A stretch of DNA of 42,909 nucleotides from a virus: the IMG/VR virus record IMGVR_UViG_3300042923_000363, positions 1 to 42,909 of that record. One strand, given 5' to 3'. A program made the translations under genes and the position numbers. Below the pieces are notes generated by a model. The model ran no database searches. It was not told the DNA's origin and was given only the letters and a program-made list of their open reading frames with translations. Of the stretch, positions 16,802 through 24,994 are shown one piece after another; position 1 is the first letter of the stretch, and each line of letters begins with the position of its first letter.

Positions 16802-16866
16802 GTGTCTGTATCGTCTGTTGTATGTCGTCGTGCTCGCTCACGCACGACTACACAACGGACAGACAC
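16802..16866. repeat. Large imperfect inverted repeat between primase-helicase and RusA
   Basis: GTGTCTGT (16802-16809) pairs with ACAGACAC (16859-16866). Inside, TCTGTTGT pairs imperfectly with ACAACGGA and TCGTGC pairs exactly with GCACGA around a TCGCTCAC loop. The fold is GC-richer than its surroundings and is not followed by a T-run in either direction. It lies beside the tandem repeat cluster, so it may be part of an origin or a transcript-stabilising hairpin. Confidence 0.5.
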
Positions 16867-16875
16867 ACGCAAGTG

Positions 16876-17105
16876 TGACGACAAATAAATGTATATTTAT
16901 ATAGTGTTTTTGTCGTCATGTGACAAATACGTAAAATTATGTTTTTGTCATACATTATTGTCATGTGACGACAAATACGTTATTTATGTTTTTGTCACAC
17001 TTAATTTTGTTCTATGACACGTGACAAATTACGTTTTTGTCATACTGTGACAAACAACTGTGACATGACAAAACACGTTTTTGTCACACTTCGTTTTTTG
17101 TGACA
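16876..17105. repeat. Cluster of TGACAAA/TTTGTCA repeats: putative replication origin
   Basis: Within 230 bp the heptamer TGACAAA occurs in direct orientation at 16921, 17022, 17048 and 17066 and inverted (TTTGTCA) at 16944, 16991, 17036 and 17080. Spaced forms TGACGACAAA lie at 16876 and 16966 and TTTGTCGTCA at 16909. Several units share the longer context (TG)TGACAAATACGT or ACGTTTTTGTCA. The region is AT-rich, gene-free except for the 3' end of the primase-helicase gene (17084), and adjacent to replication genes. This is the organisation of an iteron-type origin. The binding protein is unknown; the primase-helicase, with its C-terminal HTH, is the obvious candidate. Confidence 0.6.
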
Positions 17106-19321
17106 ATACTCTGCTTGTCTTCGCCTTTTTCAGTTTTGAATCCACCATGATCATTAATTCGACGCCAAACAGAGCGGTCAGATATGCCCATGTACTCAGC
17201 AATGCTTTTAATTGTTACCGGGTTAGTACCGTCGTCTAGTGCAGAAAAAGCGACTTCTAGTGCTTCATTACGTTCCTTCTGCTTCTGATCTTTCGGCTTT
17301 CGTTTACTTGCTGCTCGCTGCCACGCTGGCTGTTCAGATTCAGGCTGAATGTCTTTGAGCACGCCCACATTGTCCAGTTGATGGACTGGATATCCGAACC
17401 ATATATTGACTGGATCAAACTTAGGAAACTCACGCAGCGTCCCTTCCACGCGCCATGCTGTACGTATCTTAACCTTCTGAATAGCTTCCTTGATCGCAAA
17501 CTTAACCTCTGCCATATGCTGTTTTAAACCGGTATCAGCATGTTTCTTCATCTGCGCGACACTGAGCAGATCGTCTTGTGAGACGTGCTCTTCCAAATAA
17601 TCAGGATCGAACTTCTTAAAGAAAGATTCATAGACTTTGCATACAGCACGATCCTCTTGTTGCTTCTTTAAATTGTCATTTAGGTCGAGTTCCACCAAGT
17701 CAAGTAGCGCGTCCGGGTCACGGGCGAATACTCCTGATCCACTAGCACGATCCATAGACCGCTTATTTCCTTGCGTCCCCTTGCTGTGGTGATGGCAGTA
17801 GATAACTGAGCATCCTAATTCAGTCGCTATCTTGTCGAATTGGTTCGTAAAGTGAGCCATCTGATCGGCACTGTTTTCGTCACCAGTCAACACTTTGTAA
17901 ATTGGGTCGATAATAACCGCAATGTAATTTTTCTTGATGGCACGTCGAATTAGCTTAGGAGCAAGCTTATCCATCGGTACCGATTTACCACGTAGGTTCC
18001 AAATGTCGACGTTGTCAAGATGGTCCGGCTCTAAGCCAAGCTGCATGTACACGTCTTTAAATCGGTGCAAACAGCTGGCACGGTCTAGTTCCAGGTTGAC
18101 GTACAAGACTTTCCCCTGTGCGCATTTCCATCCAAGCCATTTCGTACCTTCAGCAATGGCAATGGAGAGCTCGATCAGAGCAAATGACTTACCGGCTTTC
18201 GATGGACCAGCCATCAGCATTTTATGACCTTGACGAAGCACACCTTCAATCAACGCAGGTGCAAGCTCCGGCATATGATCCCAGTAGTCGGATAACCCTT
18301 CCGGATCCGGAAGATCATCGTTGACGCCTTCTATCCATTCATGCCATTCTTCCCATGTGTTTTTGCCAATGTTCGTGTCGATAATAAATTGCTTCTTGCC
18401 GTTTCGATCGACGCCTGGCATCCTGGATAGCCGAGACGGGTTCCGATTTTGCTTATCAATATTGATACCGTTCTTCTTGCAGACGTTGTATAGGTAATCC
18501 ACGCGCTTTCGATATTCGTCATAGTCTGGAGCATCAACTTTGATGATTGCATGAATGCTTTTGCCACCACTATATACAAGGCAAGCAATCGGTAACTCGA
18601 GTTCGCGCATGATGGCGTTCTGCTTCTCCAAGTCCATCGTGTCGGATTCGACTAACGCATAGCGGAAGTCCGTTACGTTGTCGTTTTTCACGCCATTACC
18701 ATCGAGCGGATTGAATCGAATCCATGCGCCTGCTTCTGAGTTGTAGTCACCAAGTACAGCACCGATGTCACCATTACACTGGTTGAGAGCCTGGATCAAT
18801 TCTCCGGCTGTCCGGTCGTAGCTGCCTTTAGTAGGCATGTATTTATCTTTCTCGTCGTCATGCCATACTTCCGTTACATAGCCTACATTCTCAGTCGACT
18901 CGAACAATGTTTCTAAGTATCGAGTAATTTCACGTACCGGATTCCAATTGACTGGCTCTTGAATTTCCTGTCCCTCAATCCAGTTTTTATCGACGACGAG
19001 ATAATCATCATCACTGTTGATTTCATCATCCCAACCAAGTGCACGATCCTCTGTATGGCGATGTGGTTCCCACCCGTTATCCTTGGCCATCTGAGTAATC
19101 GTTGCACCAGTGATGCCGTTACCTTCGAACGTTGCCCACTTCTTGAAGCATTCGCCTGGATGATAGCGTGAGTCAGACTTTGACCAGTTGTCCCAGTCAG
19201 ATGCTGTGTATCCTTCCGACTTGAGCGCCATACCAACGTCAACCCATTCCTGGTAGTCGAGCGTCGACGGGTCGATGTATTCCAGCAGCTTGATGATGTC
19301 GACTTTATTTTTCGGTTCCAT
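17084..19321 (-). CDS. Primase-helicase replication protein (PriCT-2, AEP-like, RepA-type ATPase, HTH)
   Basis: 745 residues, ATG 19321, AAAGGA upstream. Residues 5-85 (LLEYIDPSTLDYQEWVDVGM, ATFEGNGITGATI) form a PriCT-2 domain. About 130-330 resemble an archaeo-eukaryotic-type primase region (YNSEAGAWIRFNPLDGNG, YSGGKSIHAIIKVDA, NPSRLSRMPGV). About 355-580 are a RecA/RepA-like ATPase with Walker A LMAGPSKAGKSFA, Walker B VIIDPIYKVLTG and VIYCHHHSKG. The last 60 residues carry an HTH (SIAEYMGISDRSVWRRINDH). The domain order differs from common phages, where the PriCT domain follows the primase. It should both unwind and prime DNA at the adjacent repeat cluster. Confidence 0.88.
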   Translation of the reverse strand: MEPKNKVDIIKLLEYIDPSTLDYQEWVDVGMALKSEGYTASDWDNWSKSDSRYHPGECFKKWATFEGNGITGATITQMAKDNGWEPHRHTEDRALGWDDEINSDDDYLVVDKNWIEGQEIQEPVNWNPVREITRYLETLFESTENVGYVTEVWHDDEKDKYMPTKGSYDRTAGELIQALNQCNGDIGAVLGDYNSEAGAWIRFNPLDGNGVKNDNVTDFRYALVESDTMDLEKQNAIMRELELPIACLVYSGGKSIHAIIKVDAPDYDEYRKRVDYLYNVCKKNGINIDKQNRNPSRLSRMPGVDRNGKKQFIIDTNIGKNTWEEWHEWIEGVNDDLPDPEGLSDYWDHMPELAPALIEGVLRQGHKMLMAGPSKAGKSFALIELSIAIAEGTKWLGWKCAQGKVLYVNLELDRASCLHRFKDVYMQLGLEPDHLDNVDIWNLRGKSVPMDKLAPKLIRRAIKKNYIAVIIDPIYKVLTGDENSADQMAHFTNQFDKIATELGCSVIYCHHHSKGTQGNKRSMDRASGSGVFARDPDALLDLVELDLNDNLKKQQEDRAVCKVYESFFKKFDPDYLEEHVSQDDLLSVAQMKKHADTGLKQHMAEVKFAIKEAIQKVKIRTAWRVEGTLREFPKFDPVNIWFGYPVHQLDNVGVLKDIQPESEQPAWQRAASKRKPKDQKQKERNEALEVAFSALDDGTNPVTIKSIAEYMGISDRSVWRRINDHGGFKTEKGEDKQSIVTKNEV

Positions 19322-19338
19322 AGGCTTGTCCTTTCTTA

Positions 19339-19644
19339 CTACAGTGTCGTACTTAGATCGTTGAGAATGAACTTTTTAATTTTTTCAACCTCGCTCTTAT
19401 CTATGAAAAACTTATCTTCGGTTGTTGCAAAGAAATCGATTGTTTCATAAATAAAATCATTGACAACAGAATCAAAATCATCATCATTTGCAATAATTGC
19501 TTTCCAATTTACCCAATTATTTATAGATTCTTTAGTAAACTCAAATTCTTTAATCTCGCTTGTTTTTGGTGTTAGTAATTTCTGATTACAGCAAGGACAA
19601 TATTCTCTCCGTGTTTTATATTTAACAACAACTGAGTCGCTCAA
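19339..19644 (-). CDS. Hypothetical protein with CPCC motif (101 aa)
   Basis: I prefer TTG 19644 (AAGGAG eight bases upstream) to GTG 19653, which touches that ribosome site. Near the N-terminus YCPCCNQKLL suggests half of a zinc ribbon, but no second Cys pair is present, so a dimeric or degenerate site is possible. The remainder is acidic and rich in Phe, Asp and Glu. It is notably lower in GC than its helicase and primase neighbours, hinting at later insertion. I do not recognise the family. Confidence 0.7.
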   Translation of the reverse strand: MSDSVVVKYKTRREYCPCCNQKLLTPKTSEIKEFEFTKESINNWVNWKAIIANDDDFDSVVNDFIYETIDFFATTEDKFFIDKSEVEKIKKFILNDLSTTL

Positions 19645-19680
19645 AATTTTCACTCCTTTTTAGCTGTCTACTGCTCACTG

Positions 19681-21285
19681 TCATCCCATCGGTTCGCTTG
19701 CTTCAGCTTTCGGCTTGTATTCTTTCGGATTGATGTCTGCCGGTGTATGCCAACCGCTAGCGGCAATGCGGTCAATCAGCTTACGTGCACCTTCAAACGG
19801 CCATGTACCGACATGCTGAAAGCCGCGTCCTTCGAGAAAACGGATCTGCTTTGGCGTGGTTAAGCCTTCCGTACGGCGCTTGTCGAGACGATCCAGCAGC
19901 TTAGTTGCTTTACCGGCGTTGTCAATTTCGTCTGGCAGTATGCCTAGCTTTTCCAACTTATTGACTTGCTGCTTGCTTGGCGGTTCCATTTCCCATCCGA
20001 AACTTGGGACATAGCTTGATAAGTCCTCACCTTGGATACTCATTTCAAACTGCAGCGGATCGACCAGCTTGCGCTTACGGCGTTTCATTTCAGCTAGTTG
20101 TTTGGCTAGTGCTTCCTCACGCTGAGCGATGACATCTTCTGCAGCTGTCTTTTCTGCTTCTTCAAGATCAACCGGTGCGCCTGCTTCTTCAATCTGCTTC
20201 GTCATCGCCTGAGCAATTTCATCATTCGATGCAATAAGGTGTGCAGGATGGCAGAGGTCGTGTCGTTCCGTCATCCATAGAAAATCAAGCAGAAATAATT
20301 CTTTTTTACCAGGATAAAGTCGGGTACCACGCCCGACCATCTGGCTATATAAACCGCGTACCTTTGTTGGTCTTAAGACAACTACGCAATCGACGCTAGG
20401 GCAATCCCATCCCTCTGTAAGCAGCATCGAGTTGCATAAGACGTTGTATCGCCCCTGGTCAAAGTCTTGCAAAACTTCTGCTCGGTCTTGTGACTCACCG
20501 TTCACTTCGGCAGCCTTAAAGCCAACTTCATTAAGCAACTCAGTAAACTTTTGACTCGTCTTGACAAGCGGCAGGAATACGACGATCTTGCGATCTTTTG
20601 CCACTTTCCACATTTCAGCCGCAATCTGTTCAAGGTACGGATCTAGTGCCGTTCCTAAGTCACTTGTTTTAAAGTCACCGTTCTGCTGTCCTACGGATGA
20701 CAAGTCCAGTTTTAATGGAATCGTCAGCGCCTTAATTGGCGTTAAATATCCTTCTTTAATCGCCTGTGGCAGCGAATATTCATATGCTAAGCTTTCAAAA
20801 TACGCGCCCAGATTCTTCATATCGCCACGGTCTGGCGTTGCTGTCACGCCCAATACATGGGCCTGGTCAAAGTGTTGTAAGACACGCTGATAGCTGTCAG
20901 AAATACAGTGATGGGCTTCGTCGATGATAATCGTGTCGAAGAAGTCGTGATCAAACTGGCTTAACCGTTTCTCACGCATCATCGTCTGTACGCTTCCCAC
21001 GACGACACGGAACCAGCTTCCGATCGATGTTTGTTCCGCTTTCTCTGTTGCACATTTCAATCCGGTAGACTTGGCAAGCTTGTCCGCTGCCTGATCAAGT
21101 AACTCACCTCGGTGCGCCAGAACAAGTACACGCTCACCTAGCTTGACACGGTCGTTAATGACCATGCTGAATACGATCGTCTTGCCACATCCTGTGGGGA
21201 GGACAAGAAGTGTTCGTTTTACGCCATTATTCCATTCCTTTTGAATCGCTTCACGTGATTCTTGTTGATAAGGTCGTAATTTCAT
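19681..21285 (-). CDS. SF2 DEAD/DEAH-box helicase
   Basis: 534 residues, ATG 21285 with AAAGGAG upstream. Motifs in order: RPYQQESREAIQ (Q-like), LVLPTGCGKTIVF (I), VLAHRGELLDQA (Ia), TIIIDEAHHC (II, DEAH), VLGVTATPDRGD (III), then NVLCNSMLLTEGWDCPSVDC (V) and YSQMVGRGTRLYPGK (VI). The C-terminal about 130 residues, with KRRKRKLVDPLQFEMS and helical Q- and K-rich repeats, form a phage-specific tail. It is the RecG/RadD-like replication-recombination helicase usual in this module. Catalytic motifs are intact. Confidence 0.93.
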   Translation of the reverse strand: MKLRPYQQESREAIQKEWNNGVKRTLLVLPTGCGKTIVFSMVINDRVKLGERVLVLAHRGELLDQAADKLAKSTGLKCATEKAEQTSIGSWFRVVVGSVQTMMREKRLSQFDHDFFDTIIIDEAHHCISDSYQRVLQHFDQAHVLGVTATPDRGDMKNLGAYFESLAYEYSLPQAIKEGYLTPIKALTIPLKLDLSSVGQQNGDFKTSDLGTALDPYLEQIAAEMWKVAKDRKIVVFLPLVKTSQKFTELLNEVGFKAAEVNGESQDRAEVLQDFDQGRYNVLCNSMLLTEGWDCPSVDCVVVLRPTKVRGLYSQMVGRGTRLYPGKKELFLLDFLWMTERHDLCHPAHLIASNDEIAQAMTKQIEEAGAPVDLEEAEKTAAEDVIAQREEALAKQLAEMKRRKRKLVDPLQFEMSIQGEDLSSYVPSFGWEMEPPSKQQVNKLEKLGILPDEIDNAGKATKLLDRLDKRRTEGLTTPKQIRFLEGRGFQHVGTWPFEGARKLIDRIAASGWHTPADINPKEYKPKAEASEPMG

Positions 21286-21364
21286 AGTGTTTCTCCTTTC
21301 ACATTGCGTCTTTCGTCTGCTTACTAACCATCGTGGCTACTATTTCCAAGTCGAGTCGAACTGT

Positions 21365-21637
21365 TCACTTAGAGAATTCAGGCGTAATGAATTTATCATT
21401 TATGTGAAGTAATACAACGGCTCCAAAATCTGTAATAGCCGAACTATCCTTAAATGCATCTAAAGGTAACTCTACTTCGAGCTTTATCTTGTGGGTTTTA
21501 CGCTTTGTCGTTGGTGCAAACGTTTGAAATTTAAGAGGTTTAGATAACACGACCGTTCTATCTTCATAGCGTTTATTCATTTCCTCAATAATTGATTTAA
21601 CTGCTTCAGGTGACACATTTACAAATGTATTTGCCAT
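21365..21637 (-). CDS. Hypothetical phage protein (90 aa)
   Basis: ATG 21637, preceded by AAAAAGGAG. Residues 1-30 are helical (VSPEAVKSIIEEMNKRYEDR). The rest is beta-type with basic patches (TTKRKTHKIKLEVELPLDAF). No family recognised, no membrane segment. It lies in the early transcript between the helicase and the 77-residue gene with short untranslated gaps. Confidence 0.65.
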   Translation of the reverse strand: MANTFVNVSPEAVKSIIEEMNKRYEDRTVVLSKPLKFQTFAPTTKRKTHKIKLEVELPLDAFKDSSAITDFGAVVLLHINDKFITPEFSK

Positions 21638-21685
21638 TTTCTTTTTCTCCTTTTTGCTTCATATTTGTTGTCTACTGAGAATTAT

Positions 21686-21919
21686 TTAAATATGACCAGT
21701 TTCAGCATTACCAACAACTGTCCATACGCCATCTGGATAAACATCTAACCAATCACCTATACCAATAATCTTATTTCTCACTGCCAAACCGTGAACCCCA
21801 CACTTATTTTTAGCAGCAATAACTAAAGCCATTTCTCCTGTTTCATCATCCCGAAGAACATCAAACAATTTAATTAATTTTCCAGCAGAATCGTAGCGTG
21901 GTTCAATTGTTTTATTCAT
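21686..21919 (-). CDS. Hypothetical phage protein (77 aa)
   Basis: ATG 21919, with AAGGGTGAT upstream. The predicted small beta-protein reads RYDSAGKLIKLFDVLRDDET, GEMALVIAAKNKCGVHGLAV, IGIGDWLDVYPDGVWTVVG. It has one Cys and no clear motif. It is sandwiched between the 90-residue gene and the Cys-cluster/HTH protein in the early operon. Function unknown. Confidence 0.65.
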   Translation of the reverse strand: MNKTIEPRYDSAGKLIKLFDVLRDDETGEMALVIAAKNKCGVHGLAVRNKIIGIGDWLDVYPDGVWTVVGNAETGHI

Positions 21920-21949
21920 TGTTTATCACCCTTCCTTCGTATTTGATGT

Positions 21950-22573
21950 CTACCTCGCAATACCATGATCTCGTGCTATCCGCCTAATACGGTCATGAGA
22001 GACACCGTAGTGCTTATTTATCCACCAGTTTGATCGATTGTCTAAGATTAATTTAAGAATCTGATCATCCGTATATTTTGGTTTAGAACTGTGACCATCA
22101 AGCAGTCCGTTTTCTATACGCCAACGCCTAAACGTGCTTTCTGTCGCTCCAACTTCCTTGCGGATCTGCTTCACTGACTTTCCTTCAGCACGTAACTTGT
22201 TAAATTCCTCAACTGTTAAATTAACCGGCTTCTTTAATCTTTGAGAGTGGATATTGTACTTCCGCTTCCAGTTGCCCAGTGTCGCATAGCTTACATTTTT
22301 CAGAACGGCAATTTCATCATCAATCAATCCCTGACGATGCAACTTCTGATACTCAGCGATCGTCATCTCAAGTGTGGTTCTTGGTTTATATGGTTTCTTT
22401 TCAACCGTTTCAGCAGCGATCAGCCTGTCACCTTCGGCACGTATCTGATGATACAGCGGGCAATGCCCATGCACGTTGTCCGGGTTGCCGTAGTTATCCG
22501 CATACCGTAGCGGACAATCGCCGCACTGATCGAGCAGATCGTTGATGATCCGCAGTTGTTTACGTTTGTCCAT
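21950..22573 (-). CDS. Cys-cluster plus repeated HTH protein
   Basis: 207 residues, ATG 22573. The N-terminus has a zinc-type cluster (LLDQCGDCPL ... HGHCPLYHQIRAEGD). This is followed by three helix-turn-helix-like units at about 65-105 (MTIAEYQKLHRQGLIDDEIA, LKNVSYATLGNWKRKYNI), 112-152 (LTVEEFNKLRAEGKSVKQIR, GATESTFRRWRIENG) and 162-205 (YTDDQILKLILDN, GVSHDRIRRIARDHG). The next gene upstream (22580-23539) shares the first two elements, so the two look like diverged duplicates. DNA binding is likely; the target is unknown. Confidence 0.75.
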   Translation of the reverse strand: MDKRKQLRIINDLLDQCGDCPLRYADNYGNPDNVHGHCPLYHQIRAEGDRLIAAETVEKKPYKPRTTLEMTIAEYQKLHRQGLIDDEIAVLKNVSYATLGNWKRKYNIHSQRLKKPVNLTVEEFNKLRAEGKSVKQIRKEVGATESTFRRWRIENGLLDGHSSKPKYTDDQILKLILDNRSNWWINKHYGVSHDRIRRIARDHGIAR

Positions 22574-22579
22574 AGCGGA

Positions 22580-23539
22580 TCACTTCGCTGGCTCAAGGAT
22601 AGTCAGGACATAGGCTTCAAGTGCACGCAGTTGGCTTTCGAAACGAATACTTAAGCTTTGAAAATGGTCACGCTCACGAGCAATGTAGGTTAGCTGATGT
22701 TCAAGATCGGTCTTATCGTTACGCAGAGAAATAATCTGCGCTTCATGATCCGCTGCAGCTGCGTTTAGGCTATCGTTTAGCTCCTTAGCTTTAAACGCAT
22801 TTTCTTCAAGTATCGCTACCCGATTTTGATAATGGTCAATTGTATCCGCTTGATTCTGTATCGATTTGAGCAGATCTTGCTGTTCATGACCAAGATTATT
22901 GAGCTGTTCGAGATAGAGTTTTACCTTACCGTTTGCTTCACCCAATTTAGCGTTAAGTTCTTCGATCGTTTGATCGAGCAGGTCTCTATTTTGGTGACTA
23001 GCCGTCTCCAGTTTTTTCATTAATGATTTTTTATCTTCGACAAGCGCATTAACTTGTCGCACAGTTGCCGCCAAGTCTCCTTGAATCTTGCTGATTTCTT
23101 TCTCCTGTTCTTTCACTTTCGCACTTAATTTCGCTTGAACTTCTTGCTTTGCCGTTTTTTCACTCTCGGGCGATTTTGTGCCGCTTTTAACTGTTTTTGT
23201 ATCGTTTTTAGCCGATTTCAGCTCATTTTCGTGCTTTTTCTTCCAGTTGTATAAAGTCTGCTGAGATACATTTTTGACTATGGCGATCTTGGTATCTGTC
23301 TTGTGTTCAGCTTTGAGTTGATGATATTCTTTAACGGTCATCTTCATTTTCTTATCCCCCTTGATCAGCAGCGTATCGCCAAGCTGACGTAGTTTTTTAT
23401 AGTGCGGGCAAGTTTGGCATTCGTCTACAAATTTTGAAGTCGTATTTCCTGTTTGTGATCTCACTGACCCATAAGGGCATCTATTACACTCACGATCCAG
23501 TAGATTGTTAATTTCGATACGGATCGCATGCTTGTTCAT
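22580..23539 (-). CDS. Cys-cluster/HTH protein with long coiled coil
   Basis: 319 residues, ATG 23539. Residues about 10-58 repeat the paralogue's zinc-type pattern (NNLLDRECNRCPYGS ... CQTCPHYKKLRQLGDTL). About 65-100 form an HTH (MTVKEYHQLKAEHKTDTKIA, KNVSQQTLYNWKKKHE). A K/T/S-rich linker leads into about 190 residues of heptad coiled coil (KVKEQEKEISKIQGDLAATV and onward). Such a protein would dimerise and bind DNA, perhaps acting as a nucleoid- or replication-associated scaffold. That is inference; only the modules are visible. It lies just below the HNH gene in the early operon. Confidence 0.75.
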   Translation of the reverse strand: MNKHAIRIEINNLLDRECNRCPYGSVRSQTGNTTSKFVDECQTCPHYKKLRQLGDTLLIKGDKKMKMTVKEYHQLKAEHKTDTKIAIVKNVSQQTLYNWKKKHENELKSAKNDTKTVKSGTKSPESEKTAKQEVQAKLSAKVKEQEKEISKIQGDLAATVRQVNALVEDKKSLMKKLETASHQNRDLLDQTIEELNAKLGEANGKVKLYLEQLNNLGHEQQDLLKSIQNQADTIDHYQNRVAILEENAFKAKELNDSLNAAAADHEAQIISLRNDKTDLEHQLTYIARERDHFQSLSIRFESQLRALEAYVLTILEPAK

Positions 23540-23556
23540 AGCGAATCATCCTACTT

Positions 23557-24135
23557 TCATTTCCGTTTCCGATCCCGCAGCTTGGAGTAAATATCTGCAA
23601 TAATCAGGCTTGATCGCGTTAAATCGGCATTATTTTGTCGCAGACCCTTTTTGTTAAGTACAGCCATTTGCCGATCCGTGACGAGGATTAGATTGTCTAA
23701 GTCAAAATTTCGGTTATCACCGTCTCCAAAAAGGACTTTGTGTCCCTTCGGGATAGGCCCGTTGGCTTCTTCCCAGATGATCCGATGCTTCTGGCGCCAC
23801 TTGTGTGGGTCTGCAATTTTTATCCAAACATAGCCATCCGCTTTTTCTTTTTCAGTGCCGATGGGATCATAGTTGTGCGGACGATGCCCCTTTTTAAACT
23901 GAGTCGGCTCCCACCCACCGTTATGCGTGCCCTTGTTTACGGGCACATGTCCCTTTTTAAAATGACCTTTCAGTCCGCTGCTTAATTTGTGATTTTTCTT
24001 ATATGCACGGAGCTGAGATAGCTTTAAATCAAGATCAAATGTGCGATTGATCAGTTCGAGTAGCTCAACATTTCCCTTTCCTACGACATGATTTTTGAGA
24101 AACTGGTCCTGTTCTGGAGTAAGCAACCGTGGCAT
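23557..24135 (-). CDS. HNH homing-type endonuclease (HNH_3-like)
   Basis: I choose ATG 24135 (192 residues; GGAGGGGTGACT upstream). The centre carries the paired KKGHVPVNKGTHNGGWEPTQ / FKKGHRPHNYDPIGTE motifs, then DGYVWIKIADPHKWRQKHRI, WEEANGPIPKGHKVLFGDGD and NRNFDLDNLILVT, the HNH_3 fold (His, Asn, His) of free-standing phage homing endonucleases. N- and C-termini are helical DNA-binding regions. It has probably inserted between early genes as a selfish element; overlaps and spacing are still tidy. Confidence 0.9.
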   Translation of the reverse strand: MPRLLTPEQDQFLKNHVVGKGNVELLELINRTFDLDLKLSQLRAYKKNHKLSSGLKGHFKKGHVPVNKGTHNGGWEPTQFKKGHRPHNYDPIGTEKEKADGYVWIKIADPHKWRQKHRIIWEEANGPIPKGHKVLFGDGDNRNFDLDNLILVTDRQMAVLNKKGLRQNNADLTRSSLIIADIYSKLRDRKRK

Positions 24136-24137
24136 AG

Positions 24138-24368
24138 TCACCCCTCCAACATTTTAGGTATCTCTGCATTGGCGCTGAAGCTGTTATCCGTTACTTTTTT
24201 AGCTTCGAGGACCAGTGCGCCATTTGCGATGATTTGAGTAGCCACACTGGTGATGGATTTTGCTCTTCTCATCTCTTCTTCAAGCTTCTCGCCGCTCAAC
24301 TCTTCATCACTCAAACGTTCAAGTTGCGCGAATAAATGGTTGTTTAGATCGCCTAATGTATTTTTCAT
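24138..24368 (-). CDS. Conserved hypothetical phage protein (76 aa)
   Basis: I take ATG 24368, with AAAGGATG six bases upstream (ATG 24377 would lie within it). The product is helical and acidic (NTLGDLNNHLFAQLERLSDE, AKSITSVATQIIANGALVLE). This pattern recurs in small early proteins of many Bacillota phages; its function is not known to me. It is placed between the sigma-like factor and the HNH gene. Confidence 0.75.
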   Translation of the reverse strand: MKNTLGDLNNHLFAQLERLSDEELSGEKLEEEMRRAKSITSVATQIIANGALVLEAKKVTDNSFSANAEIPKMLEG

Positions 24369-24391
24369 TCCAAACATCCTTTCACATTTTA

Positions 24392-24988
24392 TTAATAGCC
24401 CTGACGCTTTGCTTCTTGTCTAACTGCGGCATAAAACTTCGCCATAACACGTGATACTTGGATTTGAGAGACTCCGTATTTATCGCCGATTTCACACTGT
24501 GTCCCATCGCCATTAAGCATCGCAGTGATAATTGGCTTATACCTGTCTTTAAATAGACCAATAACTGTTTTTGCAATTTTAAGTGCTTCATTTTTCATCT
24601 GATGATCTTGCTCCGGAGCCGCTAACGTATCAAGCAAGGTAAATTCCTTACCAGCTGAATCGCCCAATGGTGCATTCAGGCTTACGACAACACCTTGTCT
24701 TTTTTTAGCATTCTGCATTTTGTAAAAATGGCCAAATGCACCAAAAACGTTTGTATAAGCGTAAGTAGAAAATTTGATCTTCCGATCGGGTTCAAAGTTT
24801 TCGATCGTTTTGGCAAAAGCTATCATAACCGTGCTGACAGCATCCTCATATTCCATATCGTGAGGTTTGAGCTTTTTAGCTAAAAAGTGTACCAGTGGCA
24901 TATTAAGTTTAATAATTTCATTGCGTGTATCTTCTTCGCCATTTTGATATTGGCGGATTAATTCGATTGTTTTTTCGTTTTTATTCAC
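24392..24988 (-). CDS. Sigma-70 family RNA polymerase sigma factor
   Basis: 198 residues from GTG 24988 (weak ribosome site). Region 2 is at about 28-95 (KLNMPLVHFLAKKLKPHDME, YEDAVSTVMIAFAKTIENFE, KIKFSTYAYTNVFGAF). Region 4 is at about 150-195 (GDGTQCEIGDKYGVSQIQVS). Region 3 is replaced by a shorter, unlike linker. It resembles the SigB/SigF-like group of Bacillota. An early phage sigma factor would redirect host polymerase to phage promoters; the later-placed region-4-only protein at 15627-16133 is a second, distinct regulator. Confidence 0.85.
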   Translation of the reverse strand: MNKNEKTIELIRQYQNGEEDTRNEIIKLNMPLVHFLAKKLKPHDMEYEDAVSTVMIAFAKTIENFEPDRKIKFSTYAYTNVFGAFGHFYKMQNAKKRQGVVVSLNAPLGDSAGKEFTLLDTLAAPEQDHQMKNEALKIAKTVIGLFKDRYKPIITAMLNGDGTQCEIGDKYGVSQIQVSRVMAKFYAAVRQEAKRQGY

Positions 24989-24994
24989 TCTGCA

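Noticed and set aside
16876-17105. CRISPR array
   Set aside because: Repeats are only 7-12 bases, in both orientations and irregularly spaced; no cas genes.
23557-24135. Intron-encoded endonuclease with an intron in a neighbouring gene
   Set aside because: Neighbour genes are intact and the spacing is tight, so it is a free-standing homing endonuclease.
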